From an uncultured Psychrobacter sp. (GTDB taxonomy: Bacteria; Pseudomonadota; Gammaproteobacteria; Pseudomonadales; Moraxellaceae): a stretch of DNA of 64,000 nucleotides. Of this stretch, positions 31,188 through 41,359 are shown piece after piece (the stretch's first letter is position 1; each line of letters starts with the position of its first letter). The notes under the pieces are model-generated. The model was given only the letters and a program-made list of their open reading frames with translations, made no database searches and was not told the DNA's origin. The translations under genes were made by a program, and so were the position numbers. The stretch lies in assembly GCF_947488565.1 (NCBI RefSeq), contig NZ_CANKZC010000006.1, forward strand, positions 1 through 64,000, written 5' to 3'.

Positions 31188-33019
31188 TAGGTACGCTCCC
31201 CTTTAGATAACCACATATCACGCATTGTTTGACCTGCGACTTGCATCGGATATACATGCTCGTTACGATCGACATAGACATCAATGAATACAAGCTTGTC
31301 TTTCATTGCCATTGCTTCAGCCAATTGCTCTTCCATTTTTTCAGGGTCAGTGATTTTGATACCAACATGACCATAACTTTCGGCCAATTTAACGAAGTCA
31401 GGTAATGAATTCATATAAGAATGCGCATGACGACCCTCATACAACATATCCTGCCACTGCTTAACCATACCCAACTGCGCGTTATTAAGGTTCAAAATCT
31501 TAACTGGTAGATCATACTGCAGACACGTTGATAGCTCTTGAATATTCATTTGAATTGAGCCCTCACCTGTAATACAGACGACATCACGCTCTGGTCTTAC
31601 AAGCTTCGCTGCCATGGCGTATGGCAAACCAACGCCCATAGTACCCAGCCCCCCTGAGTTAAGCCATTGACGTGGCTCATTATAGGTGTAATAAAGCGCA
31701 GCAAACATTTGATGCTGACCGACATCACTGGTGATAATCGCATTACCTTCGGTGATTTTGCACAAAGTCTGTACCACATTTTGCGGCTTGATACCATTTT
31801 TAGTATCAGTGTCATAACGTAGACCATGACGCTTGCGCCATTCGTTGATCTGCGACCACCAATCTAATAAGGCATGTTGTTCTAACTCTTTATCTTCGCC
31901 AATAATAGACAACATATCGCTAAGTACAGACTTTACATCACCAACGATAGGAATATGCGCAAAGATAGTTTTTGAGATAGACGCCGGGTCAATATCTATA
32001 TGGATGATTGTCGCATTTGGACAAAATTTCTTGACGTTGTTGGTTACGCGGTCATCAAAACGTGCCCCAACTGCTAAAATGACATCTGCATGATGCATAG
32101 TCATATTGGCCTCATAAGTACCATGCATACCAAGCATTCCTAGGAACTGACGATCAGAACCAGGGAAAGTACCAAGACCCATCAAAGTGTTGGTCACAGG
32201 CAAGTTCAAGCGATGAGCAATATCCCTTAACTCTTCATGAGCCTTACTCCAAATAACGCCGCCACCTGCATAAACAACGGGACGCTTTGCAGCAAGTAAA
32301 GTCTCAACAGCTCTTTTTATCTGACCGCTATGACCCTTAACAGATGGCTGATAAGATCTTACGAACACATCCTTTGGATATTGGTACGCATACTTTTCGC
32401 TAGGAGCAGTCATGTCTTTTGGCACATCAATAACGACAGGACCTGGACGTCCAGACTGTGCAATATAAAAAGCTTTCTTGACGATTAAAGGTATTTCGCT
32501 GGCATGACGAACTTGAAAGCTATGTTTAACGATCGGCCTTGAAACACCAACCATATCCGTTTCTTGGAAGGCATCTTCACCGATTAAACTACTTGGTACC
32601 TGACCTGAAATCACGACCATCGGCACTGAGTCCATAAACGCTGTGGCAATAGCAGTCACTGTATTCGTAGCACCAGGCCCTGATGTCGCTAACACAACGC
32701 CAGTATTGCCAGTTGTCCGCGAATAAGCATCTGCCATGTGACCTGCTGCTTGCTCATGACGGACTAAGATATGTTCAATATTGTCCTGTTGAAACAGCGC
32801 ATCGTATATATGTAAAACTGCACCACCTGGATAACCAAAAATATATTCGACCCCTTCATCTGTTAGCGATTGCACCAACATTTCTGCACCAGATAGCATC
32901 ACAGGCTGAGCGCTACCCTCAGCAATACGTTGTTGTTTTTCGTCGAAGTGCTTGGCGGCATTACCCGTTTGAGTATGGCCAGTCATGTTTGGACTTTGCG
33001 TGGTTTGCGTCACTGTCAT
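31187..33019 (-). CDS. ilvI: acetolactate synthase large (catalytic) subunit
   Basis: This ThDP- and FAD-dependent enzyme condenses two pyruvates, or pyruvate and 2-oxobutyrate. Motifs: [31 protein letters not shown] (catalytic Glu), [10 protein letters not shown], the FAD-linked [10 protein letters not shown], the ThDP fold [16 protein letters not shown] and [18 protein letters not shown]...[12 protein letters not shown]. About 40 polar residues precede the catalytic domain. A GTG at 33022 precedes ATG 33019; the latter has AAGG very close. Total 610 aa, slightly longer than E. coli IlvI (574). No leader peptide with branched-chain codons occurs upstream. Confidence 0.96.
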   Translation of the reverse strand: MTVTQTTQSPNMTGHTQTGNAAKHFDEKQQRIAEGSAQPVMLSGAEMLVQSLTDEGVEYIFGYPGGAVLHIYDALFQQDNIEHILVRHEQAAGHMADAYSRTTGNTGVVLATSGPGATNTVTAIATAFMDSVPMVVISGQVPSSLIGEDAFQETDMVGVSRPIVKHSFQVRHASEIPLIVKKAFYIAQSGRPGPVVIDVPKDMTAPSEKYAYQYPKDVFVRSYQPSVKGHSGQIKRAVETLLAAKRPVVYAGGGVIWSKAHEELRDIAHRLNLPVTNTLMGLGTFPGSDRQFLGMLGMHGTYEANMTMHHADVILAVGARFDDRVTNNVKKFCPNATIIHIDIDPASISKTIFAHIPIVGDVKSVLSDMLSIIGEDKELEQHALLDWWSQINEWRKRHGLRYDTDTKNGIKPQNVVQTLCKITEGNAIITSDVGQHQMFAALYYTYNEPRQWLNSGGLGTMGVGLPYAMAAKLVRPERDVVCITGEGSIQMNIQELSTCLQYDLPVKILNLNNAQLGMVKQWQDMLYEGRHAHSYMNSLPDFVKLAESYGHVGIKITDPEKMEEQLAEAMAMKDKLVFIDVYVDRNEHVYPMQVAGQTMRDMWLSKGERT

Positions 33020-33746
33020 CACCTTATCAATAATATGTGATCACTATGTCAGATCATAACTGTACGATAAGACAGCAAGTTAGCCAAACATAGCAATTTA
33101 TATGGTCGGTTTTTGATAGGAGTTTATCGATATACGTGACGAAATGCAGATTAAAGCATTTTTAACAGAAGCTTATTATTGGTAAGAAATGTAAGAATAT
33201 TAAACCGTTGAATATCCCAACCAATGACAACATAAGTGATCTTAATACAAGTAACATACCGATAAGACGGCTGCACTTTGTATTACACATGACAATATCA
33301 TAGGGTATATATACAGCAGTTAACTTTTAGCATTTAAAATAATAAGTTTATCTTAGTCATTGTAGACCGATGAGTCCGGAGACAATAGGTACAGTTAAAA
33401 ATAAAGACTATGGCAGTCATGATTTTTACTACACTGTGCTACTGTCACAAAGAGCATAAAACTGCAGAGACTGCTGATAAGCAGTAACCAGTAATTATCC
33501 CCAAGTGCTACGGCAATATCATAAAAGCCGCTCACTGACCAATCAACTAACCTTATATTCGACGGTTTAGGTCTTATTGTCAAGAAAAACTTGTGAAACC
33601 CATCCTTAACTATTAGTTATTAAATAATATACATTTGTCACTATTTTTTGTTAGAATCTACATACATTGTATGCTCATTGTAAGTTATACAATAATTCAC
33701 TTACGTTTATACATGAATGCTTTTATTCATCAAAAGGATTACTAGC
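33020..33746. other. 727-base divergent gap ilvI / DUF4124 gene
   Basis: The largest non-coding stretch in the window. Both outer ends must hold promoters. I find no tRNA, no attenuator peptide rich in Leu, Val or Ile on the ilvI side, and no terminator. Small features are a 6-base hairpin ACTGCT-GATA-AGCAGT near 33473 and a weak promoter-like pair before ilvI (TTGGCT, 17 bases, TACAGT; about 33062-33090). An open frame at 33395-33583 (minus) looks random. Confidence 0.6.
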
Positions 33747-34250
33747 ATGGCATATTCACCCATGATTCATACAGTCAACAAACTATTAGTTGGTGTTATC
33801 ACCACTTGTGTATTTGCCCTGCCTATGAGTGCAAGTCATGCTATCCAAGTTTACAAGTCTCTTGGTACGCACGGTGAGGTCAAATATAGTCAACATGCAC
33901 CGCAAAATGCACGGAATATCGAGGTAATTGAGTTCCGTAGTGATGGTAGACAATCTGATGCAGGACAGATGGCAGGTAAAACGGATGCCAGTCAAAGCAG
34001 TGATACGCCAAATGCAGAACAGCAACGAGTCGCGCAACTTGAAGCACGTATTAAAGATCAAGAAGCGCAGGCAAACGCCCAGCGCTGTCAATCGTTACGT
34101 AACAATTTAACCAATTTAAATGTCGGTGGCCGTATATATGAGATGGATGCAAACGGTAAACGCCAGTATCTAGATGGCCGCGAGATTGAACTTAAGCGAG
34201 AGCGTGTACAACAAGCGATTGGACAGTATTGTCAAGGTACACAGACTTAA
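33747..34250 (+). CDS. DUF4124 domain protein, periplasmic
   Basis: A 167-residue exported protein. The signal peptide (LLVGVITTCVFALPMSASHA) probably ends near residue 32. The short DUF4124 domain follows directly: QVYKSLGTHGEVKYSQHAP, the pattern 'Y-K-x-x-D/x-G-x-x-x-Y-S-x-x-P'. After an S/Q-rich linker comes a coiled-coil-like helix (QQRVAQLEARIKDQEAQANAQ) and a C-terminal region with two Cys (RCQSLRNNL, QYCQG) that could form a disulfide. ATG 33747 has AAGGA 8 bases upstream; ATG 33717 lacks one. Function unknown. Confidence 0.82.
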   Translation: MAYSPMIHTVNKLLVGVITTCVFALPMSASHAIQVYKSLGTHGEVKYSQHAPQNARNIEVIEFRSDGRQSDAGQMAGKTDASQSSDTPNAEQQRVAQLEARIKDQEAQANAQRCQSLRNNLTNLNVGGRIYEMDANGKRQYLDGREIELKRERVQQAIGQYCQGTQT

Positions 34251-34450
34251 GTATATCTTTAGTCGTTGCTATAGCCCCGTACCAAAAACGCTTTCAGTGT
34301 AGCCATACTATAATCGATATTAAATGAGATGAATACATAGCATTATAATGCGTGGCTAGTACAATTTTTTGCTTGCTGTACCTATAACTCTTAATGATGC
34401 AAAAAGTTTATCTCAGTGACGCGGTATTTTTTAAGTTGACTTAAATAGAA

Positions 34451-36205
34451 TTAGCAAGTTAGCTTTTGCATAATATGACGTATGGCTGCTGGCATATCTT
34501 GTGCTTGTAAGCCGCGCTGTCCAATCAATAACTGATTGCCACTTATACGATCATATGTCGTAGCATCATATGAGCTTTGACGGACCAACATATCACCTGC
34601 TAATGCATGAATCACTACCGCTTGACACAGGTTATTCTGCTCGTCATTTAAATCTTGTTGAGCCAACAATCCTGCAACGACGCCAGATAATATATCACCC
34701 ATACCAGCTGTTGCCATGCCAGCATTCCCAGCACCGCAAACATATAACTGTCCTTGAGCTAAAATAAGTGAGCCTGCGCCCTTTAATACCCAATTGCCAC
34801 CATAGATATTAGCGCATTGATGTATGGCTGACGATCTGTCATTTTCTATCGCACTAATCTTTTTATCTAACAATTTAGCAGCTTCGCCACTATGCGGGGT
34901 CAAGCAAACATTGTGCGTCTTACTATATTCTCGCAATTGAGTAATTAGCTCATTTTTATCCCTTTGTAACGCTGCCAAATGATAGAGACCATCGGCATCA
35001 ATGATTAGCGTTTTGTTGTGCGCTATTGCAGCTTTCAGGTAACGGGTGAATAATATTTTTGCTTTTTCATCGCGGCCAAGCCCCATACCGATAGCAACGA
35101 CGCTTGCACTTTTAATTAAATGCTCAACGCTCTCTTGCTCATGCAAGTCAATCGTCATTGCGTCAGGTAATGAGCTCAATAACGCACCATGAAACGCTTG
35201 ATGACAGGCAACAGTTATCTTACCAGCGCCAGTGGCCATCGCGCTAGAGGAAGTCAGAATCGCTGCACCGCCCATGCCTTGAGAGCCATCAATACGATTG
35301 CCTCCAACCACTAAGACATGACCATAACTACCTTTATAACTGTTCTGACAACGCGGTGTTAAATGTTGACCGTCCTTAAGCAATATCGCAGCAGGTTCAA
35401 TCGATGCAAAAGGTATCAACGGTATATCAATTACTTTTCCACTAAAACCCATACCATCTTTGGTATGCAGACCAAACTTACGCGCAATCAAACATAATGT
35501 GATATCTGCTTGTATAGCCAAACCTTCAAATACTTGACCGGTAGAAGCGACAAGACCACTTGGAATATCAACAGCGACTACTAAAGCGCCAATCTGCTGA
35601 GCGGCGCTATTAAATGATACAATTGCTTGTTTATATGAATTTGCTGGCGCACGGTCTAAACCTATACCAAATAATGCATCGATATAGACATCGGCCTGCA
35701 ATGCTATATCCAATCGAGCATTTTTGTTTTGATACTGATGCATGTCTTCAAAGCGTTGATGAGGACAGCTCATGTCTAAAGCCATACGCTGAGCTTTCAA
35801 TGCATCAGAGATTGCCGATTTGCTATTTTGACTATCATTTGTTTGATTATCATTTTCTATGCCAACCGTTATCACCTGTACTTGCCAGCCTGCTTGCTGT
35901 AGATAATGAGCAATTAACCAACCATCTCCGCCATTGTTACCTTGACCCACCCAAACACACGCGCTAGGCTGAGAAACCTTATGATTATGATGTTTGGCCT
36001 TACTCTTCGCTTGCGTCTTGACCTGCTGATAAAGCAGTATAATACGTTGTGCCATTTGCCAAGCAGCTTGTTGCATCAATCCAAAACTATCATATCCTTG
36101 TGCAAACCAAGCTTGCTCTATAGCATAAACTTGTTTGCTATTATATAAAGCGATAGGTAGAGACGATCGAGAGCACTGCGCTGTTATTTGCATTGGTAAT
36201 TGCAT
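34451..36205 (-). CDS. nnr: bifunctional NAD(P)H-hydrate epimerase / dehydratase
   Basis: This metabolite-repair enzyme rescues NAD(P)H hydrates. The N-terminal YjeF epimerase domain (about residues 20-250) contains WVGQGNNGGDGWLIAHYL and DALFGIGLDRAP. The C-terminal ribokinase-like ADP-dependent dehydratase domain has GSYGHVLVVGGNRIDGSQGMGGAAIL, IDADGLYHL, LTPHSGEAAKL and GNAGMATAGMGDILSGVVAGLLAQ. The fusion matches E. coli Nnr (YjeF). ATG 36205 follows a GAGAGA element; ATG 36217 is the other option. It is divergent from queG, a neighbourhood also seen in E. coli. Roughly 584 aa; insertions account for the length over E. coli (515). Confidence 0.94.
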   Translation of the reverse strand: MQLPMQITAQCSRSSLPIALYNSKQVYAIEQAWFAQGYDSFGLMQQAAWQMAQRIILLYQQVKTQAKSKAKHHNHKVSQPSACVWVGQGNNGGDGWLIAHYLQQAGWQVQVITVGIENDNQTNDSQNSKSAISDALKAQRMALDMSCPHQRFEDMHQYQNKNARLDIALQADVYIDALFGIGLDRAPANSYKQAIVSFNSAAQQIGALVVAVDIPSGLVASTGQVFEGLAIQADITLCLIARKFGLHTKDGMGFSGKVIDIPLIPFASIEPAAILLKDGQHLTPRCQNSYKGSYGHVLVVGGNRIDGSQGMGGAAILTSSSAMATGAGKITVACHQAFHGALLSSLPDAMTIDLHEQESVEHLIKSASVVAIGMGLGRDEKAKILFTRYLKAAIAHNKTLIIDADGLYHLAALQRDKNELITQLREYSKTHNVCLTPHSGEAAKLLDKKISAIENDRSSAIHQCANIYGGNWVLKGAGSLILAQGQLYVCGAGNAGMATAGMGDILSGVVAGLLAQQDLNDEQNNLCQAVVIHALAGDMLVRQSSYDATTYDRISGNQLLIGQRGLQAQDMPAAIRHIMQKLTC

Positions 36206-36399
36206 AATATCTCTCATTGTTATTTTATGGGTTTATAAACTGCTAATATGCCAATATAACAAAAACATATCTCGCTTTATGTATTAATACTAACAGCCAT
36301 ATATTTTATTTTTATGGTTATATTATAATCAGTCTGCCCTATCATAACCGTGACAGTATCACTATCATTCTATAAATCATCAAACCAATACCTTCCAAT

Positions 36400-37602
36400 A
36401 TGACTAATAAATCGCCGACCAAACAGCAACCAGTACATTCGCCTAGCAAGCAGACGAGTATGGGTATTGACGTTACCAACACCCCTATATTCGCCACTGT
36501 AGTAGAGGTAAAGCAATGGATTAAGTCTGAGGCCCAAGCTTTAGGGTTTGCTGATTGTGGGTTCTTATCCGTCCATCACCCTTTATTTGCTCAACAAATT
36601 GAGCAGCTACAGCAGTGGTTAGATAAAGGGTATGAAGGACAGTTGCAGTTTATGCATAACAATCATGATTTAAGAGCGCATCCTGCTAAGCTTGTTGCAG
36701 GTGCACAAACCATTATCAGCGTTCGTATGGATTATCTAACCCAGACACCTGTGCCACGCACTGTTAGCGATAATGATTATCCCAATCAAGGTATTATTGC
36801 ACGCTATGCGCGAGGGCGTGATTATCATAAAACAATGCGTAACCGCTTAAAGCAGTTGGCACTTAGTATTGAAAATAAACTCCCCGAATGGCAGCATCTA
36901 AACATTGGAGCTGAGTCAGATTTTATCTTTCGACCATTTAGTGATTCTGCCCCTATTTTTGAGCGACCAATAGCCGATGCAGTCGGTCTTGGTTGGACAG
37001 GCAAGCATACCTTACTACTGAATAAATCTGCAGGCTCGTTTTTTGTATTGGGTGAGTTGTTTATTAGCCTTAACCTACCCGATGATAAGCCCGTTGACGC
37101 GCACTGTGGCAGTTGTAGCGCATGTATTGATATCTGTCCTACGCAAGCGATCGTCGCACCTTATAAGCTCAATGCAGCTGCTTGCATCTCATATCTAACC
37201 ATCGAACACAAAGGCGCAATTGACATAAAGTACCGCCGGGCCATAGGCAATCGAATATTTGGCTGTGATGACTGCCAGCTTATCTGCCCCTGGAACCGTT
37301 ATGCCAATCTGACATCAGTAGACGACTTTGCCCCTAGACATCATCTTGATAATATCGGTTTAATTGAGTTGTGGCAGTGGCAAGAATCTGACTTTTTAGA
37401 ATACACGAAAGGTAGCCCAATTAGGCGAACAGGATATATTAGTTTTTTACGTAACATTGCTATTGGACTGGGTAACGCGAATCCTAGTTTAGACGTCATC
37501 GATCATCTACAGTACAGACTAGGATATAGCGAGATGCTTGATGAACATATTTATTGGGCTATAACAGAGCAAAAGGAAAAACTAAAAAGTAGTAATAAGT
37601 AG
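36400..37602 (+). CDS. queG: epoxyqueuosine reductase QueG
   Basis: QueG reduces epoxyqueuosine to queuosine in tRNA using cobalamin and two 4Fe-4S clusters, the last step of queuosine synthesis. The cluster motifs are intact: CGSCSACIDICPTQAI (C-x2-C-x2-C-x3-C) and CDDCQLICPWNR. The catalytic and cobalamin side shows YARGRDYHKTMRNRL, DSAPIFERPIADAVGLGW and GKHTLLLNK. At 400 aa it is longer than E. coli QueG (379), with about 35 extra N-terminal residues and no SD at ATG 36400; a later start such as ATG 36460 is possible. Confidence 0.95.
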   Translation: MTNKSPTKQQPVHSPSKQTSMGIDVTNTPIFATVVEVKQWIKSEAQALGFADCGFLSVHHPLFAQQIEQLQQWLDKGYEGQLQFMHNNHDLRAHPAKLVAGAQTIISVRMDYLTQTPVPRTVSDNDYPNQGIIARYARGRDYHKTMRNRLKQLALSIENKLPEWQHLNIGAESDFIFRPFSDSAPIFERPIADAVGLGWTGKHTLLLNKSAGSFFVLGELFISLNLPDDKPVDAHCGSCSACIDICPTQAIVAPYKLNAAACISYLTIEHKGAIDIKYRRAIGNRIFGCDDCQLICPWNRYANLTSVDDFAPRHHLDNIGLIELWQWQESDFLEYTKGSPIRRTGYISFLRNIAIGLGNANPSLDVIDHLQYRLGYSEMLDEHIYWAITEQKEKLKSSNK

Positions 37603-37630
37603 CAGAATATTAATAAACAAACGAAAATAA

Positions 37631-37659
37631 AAAACGCCTCTTAATACAAGAGGCGTTTT
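37631..37659. terminator. bidirectional rho-independent terminator
   Basis: AAAACGCCTCTT (37631-37642) pairs perfectly with 37648-37659 (loop AATAC), with A and T flanks. It separates convergent queG and kbp. Confidence 0.93.
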
Positions 37660-37684
37660 ATTTGTTTGAATTATGACTTAACAA

Positions 37685-38194
37685 TTACGGCTTAGGAATA
37701 CGCAAAACTTGACCTGGGTATATTTTATCTGGATCAGATAACATAGGCTTATTAGCTTCGAATATTTTCATATAGTCACCAGATGAACCATATACTTCCT
37801 CAGCAATCTTAGACAAGCTATCGCCAGACTTCACAGTATACATGGTAGATTCAGGAGCATCTTCTTCGATATCGATGTTATCAATAACTTTTGCTACGTT
37901 TTGTACGTTACCAATAGCGATGATAGCTTTTTCACGATCTGCTTGTGTTTTGGCATCACCACTGATTTCAGCAGTATCAGTTGAGCCGTTATATTTAACT
38001 TTTAGATTGTCAATATTGAGATTTTGCTGCTGGATACGGCGCAACAAGATATTTGCAACCGACTGAGCAGAAGGTTCTGTATTTTTCACTGGCGTATTAG
38101 CATCTGCTTTAGTCTCTGATTTTGCATCATGCTTATCATCATCACGATTGAAGATTTTATCACCAATATCTTTTGCAAAACTGAACATACCCAT
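37685..38194 (-). CDS. kbp: BON-LysM protein, Kbp/YgaU family
   Basis: A 169-residue soluble protein with an amphipathic start (MGMFSFAKDIGDKIF), a polar linker, a BON domain (about residues 60-112, ISGDAKTQADREKAIIAIGNV) and a C-terminal LysM domain (118-168, YTVKSGDSLSKIAEEVYG...IFEANKPMLSDPDKIYPGQVLRIP). It matches E. coli Kbp (YgaU), a cytoplasmic K+-binding protein. There is no signal peptide, so it should not act on peptidoglycan outside the cell. GGAG lies 7 bases before ATG 38194. Confidence 0.92.
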   Translation of the reverse strand: MGMFSFAKDIGDKIFNRDDDKHDAKSETKADANTPVKNTEPSAQSVANILLRRIQQQNLNIDNLKVKYNGSTDTAEISGDAKTQADREKAIIAIGNVQNVAKVIDNIDIEEDAPESTMYTVKSGDSLSKIAEEVYGSSGDYMKIFEANKPMLSDPDKIYPGQVLRIPKP

Positions 38195-38554
38195 ATATTT
38201 ACTCCTTCAAATTTTATTGTTGGTTGTCTTTCATATTCTAGAATTATAATTCATAACAGACTGATTTTGATTGCTGTCATTTCAATTAGTATAACAAAGC
38301 CAGAAAGGCAAAAAAGCGAGAGATAGTAAAAGTATGTTGGATAATGTTACTTACAGGTAGATTGTGTTAATAATATTACTGGTGTTGTTTATACCCTATA
38401 AATGCCAATGATGTAAGAAAAGTTGCTTGTATTACGAAAGAACCATGGCTGTTAACTTTTTAAAGGTTTAAAAAAACCGCTTATCAATAAAGATAAACGG
38501 TTTAGCAAAATTTGCTGTAGTCATATTATAAATAGACTATAAAGCAGCAGTAGC
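38195..38554. other. intergenic region kbp / acpP
   Basis: A 360-base stretch that contains the acpP terminator (38474-38503) and, closer to kbp, its promoter region, which shows only AT-rich sequence. No coding region is recognisable. Confidence 0.6.
38470..38503 (-). terminator. terminator of acpP
   Basis: Stem 38474-38485 with 38492-38503 (12 pairs, one mismatch, AATAAA loop) runs on the minus strand into a T tract. It is 51 bases after the acpP stop. Confidence 0.85.
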
Positions 38555-38791
38555 TTATAGTTGAGCTTGGACGTAATCGATTGCTTTTTGTACAGTAGTC
38601 AATTCTGCTGAATCTTCGTCAGGAATAGTGATACCAAAATCACTTTCAAAAGACATCACAAGTTCAACCAAGTCTAGTGAATCTGCACCTAGATCTTCCA
38701 TGAAAGAAGCATCGTTGCTGATGTCTTCAACGTTCATGCCTAACTGCTCTGCTACTGCAGATTTTACTCTTAACTCAGTATCATTACTCAT
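38555..38791 (-). CDS. acpP: acyl carrier protein
   Basis: AcpP carries growing fatty acyl chains on a 4'-phosphopantetheine arm. The attachment serine is in [15 protein letters not shown] near residue 38. The 78 residues are acidic and of normal length. GGAGC lies 8 bases before ATG 38791. It is separated from fabG by 275 bases and has its own promoter, consistent with its need for high expression. No fabF follows it, unlike in E. coli. Confidence 0.98.
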   Translation of the reverse strand: MSNDTELRVKSAVAEQLGMNVEDISNDASFMEDLGADSLDLVELVMSFESDFGITIPDEDSAELTTVQKAIDYVQAQL

Positions 38792-38978
38792 ATAAACTGC
38801 TCCTTTATCTATTAATTTTAAAAACTATCATCTAGCTATTTTTTGAGCTGATAATGTCTTATCGAATAAGGTATTTTATCTCAGAGATAAGACTCTAACA
38901 CAGTTTTACCCATTTCGATTTATTTAATGTTTTATGAAACCCTTTATGACGTAGGTCTGAAACATAAAAATATGCGTC

Positions 38979-38987
38979 ATTATAACA
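38979..38987 (-). promoter_or_regulatory. extended -10 promoter of acpP
   Basis: On the minus strand TGTTATAAT combines TGn with a perfect -10 box (38979-38984). It is about 190 bases before acpP. The leader between them contains two small hairpins, CTTAT-CGA-ATAAG (38858-38870) and TTATCTC-A-GAGATAA (38876-38890). Confidence 0.75.
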
Positions 38988-39066
38988 CCATTAAATACAG
39001 TTTACACTCGTTCACGCAGGTTTTTATTATATGAGTGTAAATGACGCTTTTGTCCTATTTATCACA

Positions 39067-39795
39067 TCACATATACATGCCGCCGTTAACAGGTATAACG
39101 GCACCCGTAATATAACTCGCTTCATCACTAGCTAAGAATAATGTTGCTGCGGCAATATCTTCTGGCTGTCCTAAACGTCCAATAGGCACAGCGTCCAACA
39201 TAGAGTTTAGCAAGCGTTCGTCAAGCTCATCCGTCATATCAGTTTCAATCAGCCCAGGAGCCACACAGTTGATCGTTACTTGACGAGAGCCAATCTCACG
39301 CGCCAAAGTACGACTAAAGCCCTCTACGCCCGCTTTCGTCGCCGCATAATTGGATTGTCCAGCATTACCCATCTTTGCAACCACTGAACTGATATTAATA
39401 ATACGCCCACGACGAGCTTTCATCATACCGCGCACTGCACGTTTACTCATACGATAAACTGATGTTAAATTGGTATCAATCACACTGTCCCAATCTTCGT
39501 CTTTCATACGCATTAGCAAACCATCTTGAGTAATACCTGCGTTATTGACCAATACTTGTACAGCACCGTAAACGCTTTCGATCTCTTCAAACAATTTATC
39601 GATTTGTGCGCCATCACGGACATCTAGAACCCGACCAATACCACCGGAATCATGCAAATAATCGTCAATAAGAGCAGCACCTTTTTCTGTAGTCGCTGTG
39701 CCAATGACAAAATGTCCTTCTTTCGCAAAACGTTTAGCAACTGCTTTACCAATACCGCGACTTGCTCCACTAACTAATACAATCGTTCGACTCAT
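39067..39795 (-). CDS. fabG: 3-oxoacyl-[acyl-carrier-protein] reductase
   Basis: FabG reduces 3-oxoacyl-ACP with NADPH in each cycle of fatty acid elongation. It is a classical short-chain dehydrogenase: VSGASRGIGKAVA (cofactor loop), NNAG, ISSV with the catalytic Ser, and YAATKAG (Tyr, Lys), ending ASYITGAVIPVNGGMYM. At 242 residues it has family length. Its ATG overlaps the fabD stop by 4 bases (ATGA), with GGAGGTG as SD. Confidence 0.97.
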   Translation of the reverse strand: MSRTIVLVSGASRGIGKAVAKRFAKEGHFVIGTATTEKGAALIDDYLHDSGGIGRVLDVRDGAQIDKLFEEIESVYGAVQVLVNNAGITQDGLLMRMKDEDWDSVIDTNLTSVYRMSKRAVRGMMKARRGRIINISSVVAKMGNAGQSNYAATKAGVEGFSRTLAREIGSRQVTINCVAPGLIETDMTDELDERLLNSMLDAVPIGRLGQPEDIAAATLFLASDEASYITGAVIPVNGGMYM

Positions 39796-40760
39796 GATAA
39801 CACCTCCATCAGTTTTTCCATACGAGCAGGCTTGTCTACTGGATAACTTGCAATTGGCTGCGTTTGACGCTTGGCCAAATTACTTAGCACGTTACCACTA
39901 CCGCACTCAATTAATATATTTATTTGTTTGTCTGCCAGCTCTTGCATGGTCTTTGACCATAATACAGGCTCGCTAAGTTGCTCTGTTAACGCTTGTTTGA
40001 TACTTTGAACGCTGGTCTCAATACGAGCATGACGATTTTGGATAACAGGAATATTGGCTTGATCAAATTTGATAGCAGCCAACTCTTCTGCCAATGCTTG
40101 GCTCGCTGGCTCCATCAATGCACAGTGTGATGGCACACTAACCTTTAGAGGAATCGCTTTTTTACCCGTATTTTGTACCTTATCAATCACAGCCGTTACT
40201 CCAGCGGCATTACCAGATATAACAACTTGACCTGGACTGTTAAAATTGGCAGCACCCACAACAGCACCATCAACATGTTCAGTCGCTTGCTCGCATAACG
40301 TTTCAACACGATTGTCCTCGAGCCCCAATACTGCTGCCATTGCTGTATCAATATCAGCTACAGCCTCCTGCATCAGTTTGCCACGCTTATGTACCAGTTG
40401 CACAGCATCAGTTAACGATATAACACCGGCAGCACAAAGAGCACTATACTCACCTAACGAATGACCTGCTAAATAAAGAGGTGCTTTATTTAGCTTATCT
40501 TGCAGGATGCGCCAGATAGCAATACTCGCTGTTAATAGTGCAGGTTGAGTATACTGAGTCTGATTTAATTGTTCTTCATTTTGACATATTGCCCATAAAT
40601 CTTCGCCTAAAGCCTTGCTAGCTTCAGCAAAAGTATCTTGTATTTGTGGGTATATTTCTGCAAGCTCAGCAGTCATGTTGACCGCCTGTGCTCCTTGTCC
40701 AGGAAAGATTACTGCAATACGATGGGTTGGGGTTGTTACTGTATCAGGTGCAGATGCCAT
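39792..40760 (-). CDS. fabD: malonyl-CoA:ACP transacylase
   Basis: FabD moves malonyl from CoA to ACP. Motifs: IFPGQGAQAVNM, GHSLGEYSALCAAG (nucleophilic Ser), GKLMQEAV with the Arg/Gln region, SVPSHCALM (catalytic His) and LIECGSGNVLSNLAKR. ATG 40760 is used (322 aa), with AAGGA 9 bases upstream; a TTG two codons earlier is the alternative. Upstream genes plsX and fabH, which adjoin fabD in E. coli, are absent here. Confidence 0.97.
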   Translation of the reverse strand: MASAPDTVTTPTHRIAVIFPGQGAQAVNMTAELAEIYPQIQDTFAEASKALGEDLWAICQNEEQLNQTQYTQPALLTASIAIWRILQDKLNKAPLYLAGHSLGEYSALCAAGVISLTDAVQLVHKRGKLMQEAVADIDTAMAAVLGLEDNRVETLCEQATEHVDGAVVGAANFNSPGQVVISGNAAGVTAVIDKVQNTGKKAIPLKVSVPSHCALMEPASQALAEELAAIKFDQANIPVIQNRHARIETSVQSIKQALTEQLSEPVLWSKTMQELADKQINILIECGSGNVLSNLAKRQTQPIASYPVDKPARMEKLMEVLS

Positions 40761-41176
40761 AGCCAATATTCCTTAAGTAATTGAAAATATTCTTAAAATA
40801 GACTGAGGATAATTATAAAATAAAATTCTAATATGTCGCTTATCACAGCGAATTATTACAAACTATACACTGCTCTGCATAATTATTATAGCGAGTCATG
40901 AAATCACAATAAAACAAACTGAATGAATCATTAAAAATACTATCAACGAAACTTTTATGGCTATCAAACCATCGTTATAAGCGCTTGCTAACGGGCATAG
41001 ACTCAAAAATCACGCATAATAAAAAACCAAGCTATCCAGCTACCCTATATGCGATAGCAAAATAACTTGGTTTTTGTAAGCTCAATACATATTGTTTGAT
41101 AATGTATGTACTAAGTAGCAGTAAATAGTTGGAAATATTACCACCACCGTATATCAACTACCAAACAGACAATGAT
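40761..41176. other. intergenic region rpmF / fabD
   Basis: A 416-base gap containing a terminator-like hairpin after rpmF (41022-41075) and then AT-rich sequence that should hold a fabD promoter. I find no remnant of plsX or fabH. Confidence 0.65.
41022..41075 (-). terminator. large terminator-like hairpin after rpmF
   Basis: AAAAACCAAG (41022-41031) pairs with 41066-41075, enclosing an inner GCTATC / GATAGC pair. On the minus strand it ends in a T run. The long loop makes it less standard. Confidence 0.6.
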
Positions 41177-41359
41177 TTAAGCTTCTTGACTAACTTTAAA
41201 CAGTTGACGGCCACGATAAAAACCATCTTTAGTCATATGATGACGACGATGTTTTTCACCAGTGGTCGCATCTACGCTTAGCTCAGCCACGCTCATATGG
41301 TGGTGTGAACGGCGCATGTCACGACGAGAACGGCTTTTACGACTCTTTTGAACAGCCAT
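41177..41359 (-). CDS. rpmF: 50S ribosomal protein L32
   Basis: A 60-residue basic protein with [20 protein letters not shown], the L32 start, and [14 protein letters not shown]. It lacks the four zinc cysteines found in some L32 proteins, so it is the zinc-independent type. AGGAGC precedes ATG 41359. It is downstream of yceD, the classic pairing, though 358 bases apart here and with its own promoter. Confidence 0.97.
   Translation of the reverse strand: MAVQKSRKSRSRRDMRRSHHHMSVAELSVDATTGEKHRRHHMTKDGFYRGRQLFKVSQEA

Noticed and set aside
33023..33250. Leader peptide or attenuator for ilvI
   Set aside because: Short frames on the minus strand here end after 2-4 codons and are not rich in Leu, Val or Ile; no terminator/antiterminator pair is visible.
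33366..33395. Hammerhead-ribozyme-like core (CGATGAGTCCGGAGAC)
   Set aside because: It resembles CUGAUGAG...GAAA but the first core base pair and the GAAA segment are wrong, and no flanking stems I and III are visible.
33395..33583. 62-codon open frame on the minus strand in the ilvI gap
   Set aside because: No SD, no recognisable protein features, and composition like the surrounding non-coding sequence.
34340..34351. 12-bp palindrome GCATTATAATGC downstream of the DUF4124 gene
   Set aside because: Short and AT-rich, no U-tract for a terminator, no gene in position to use it as an operator; could be chance.
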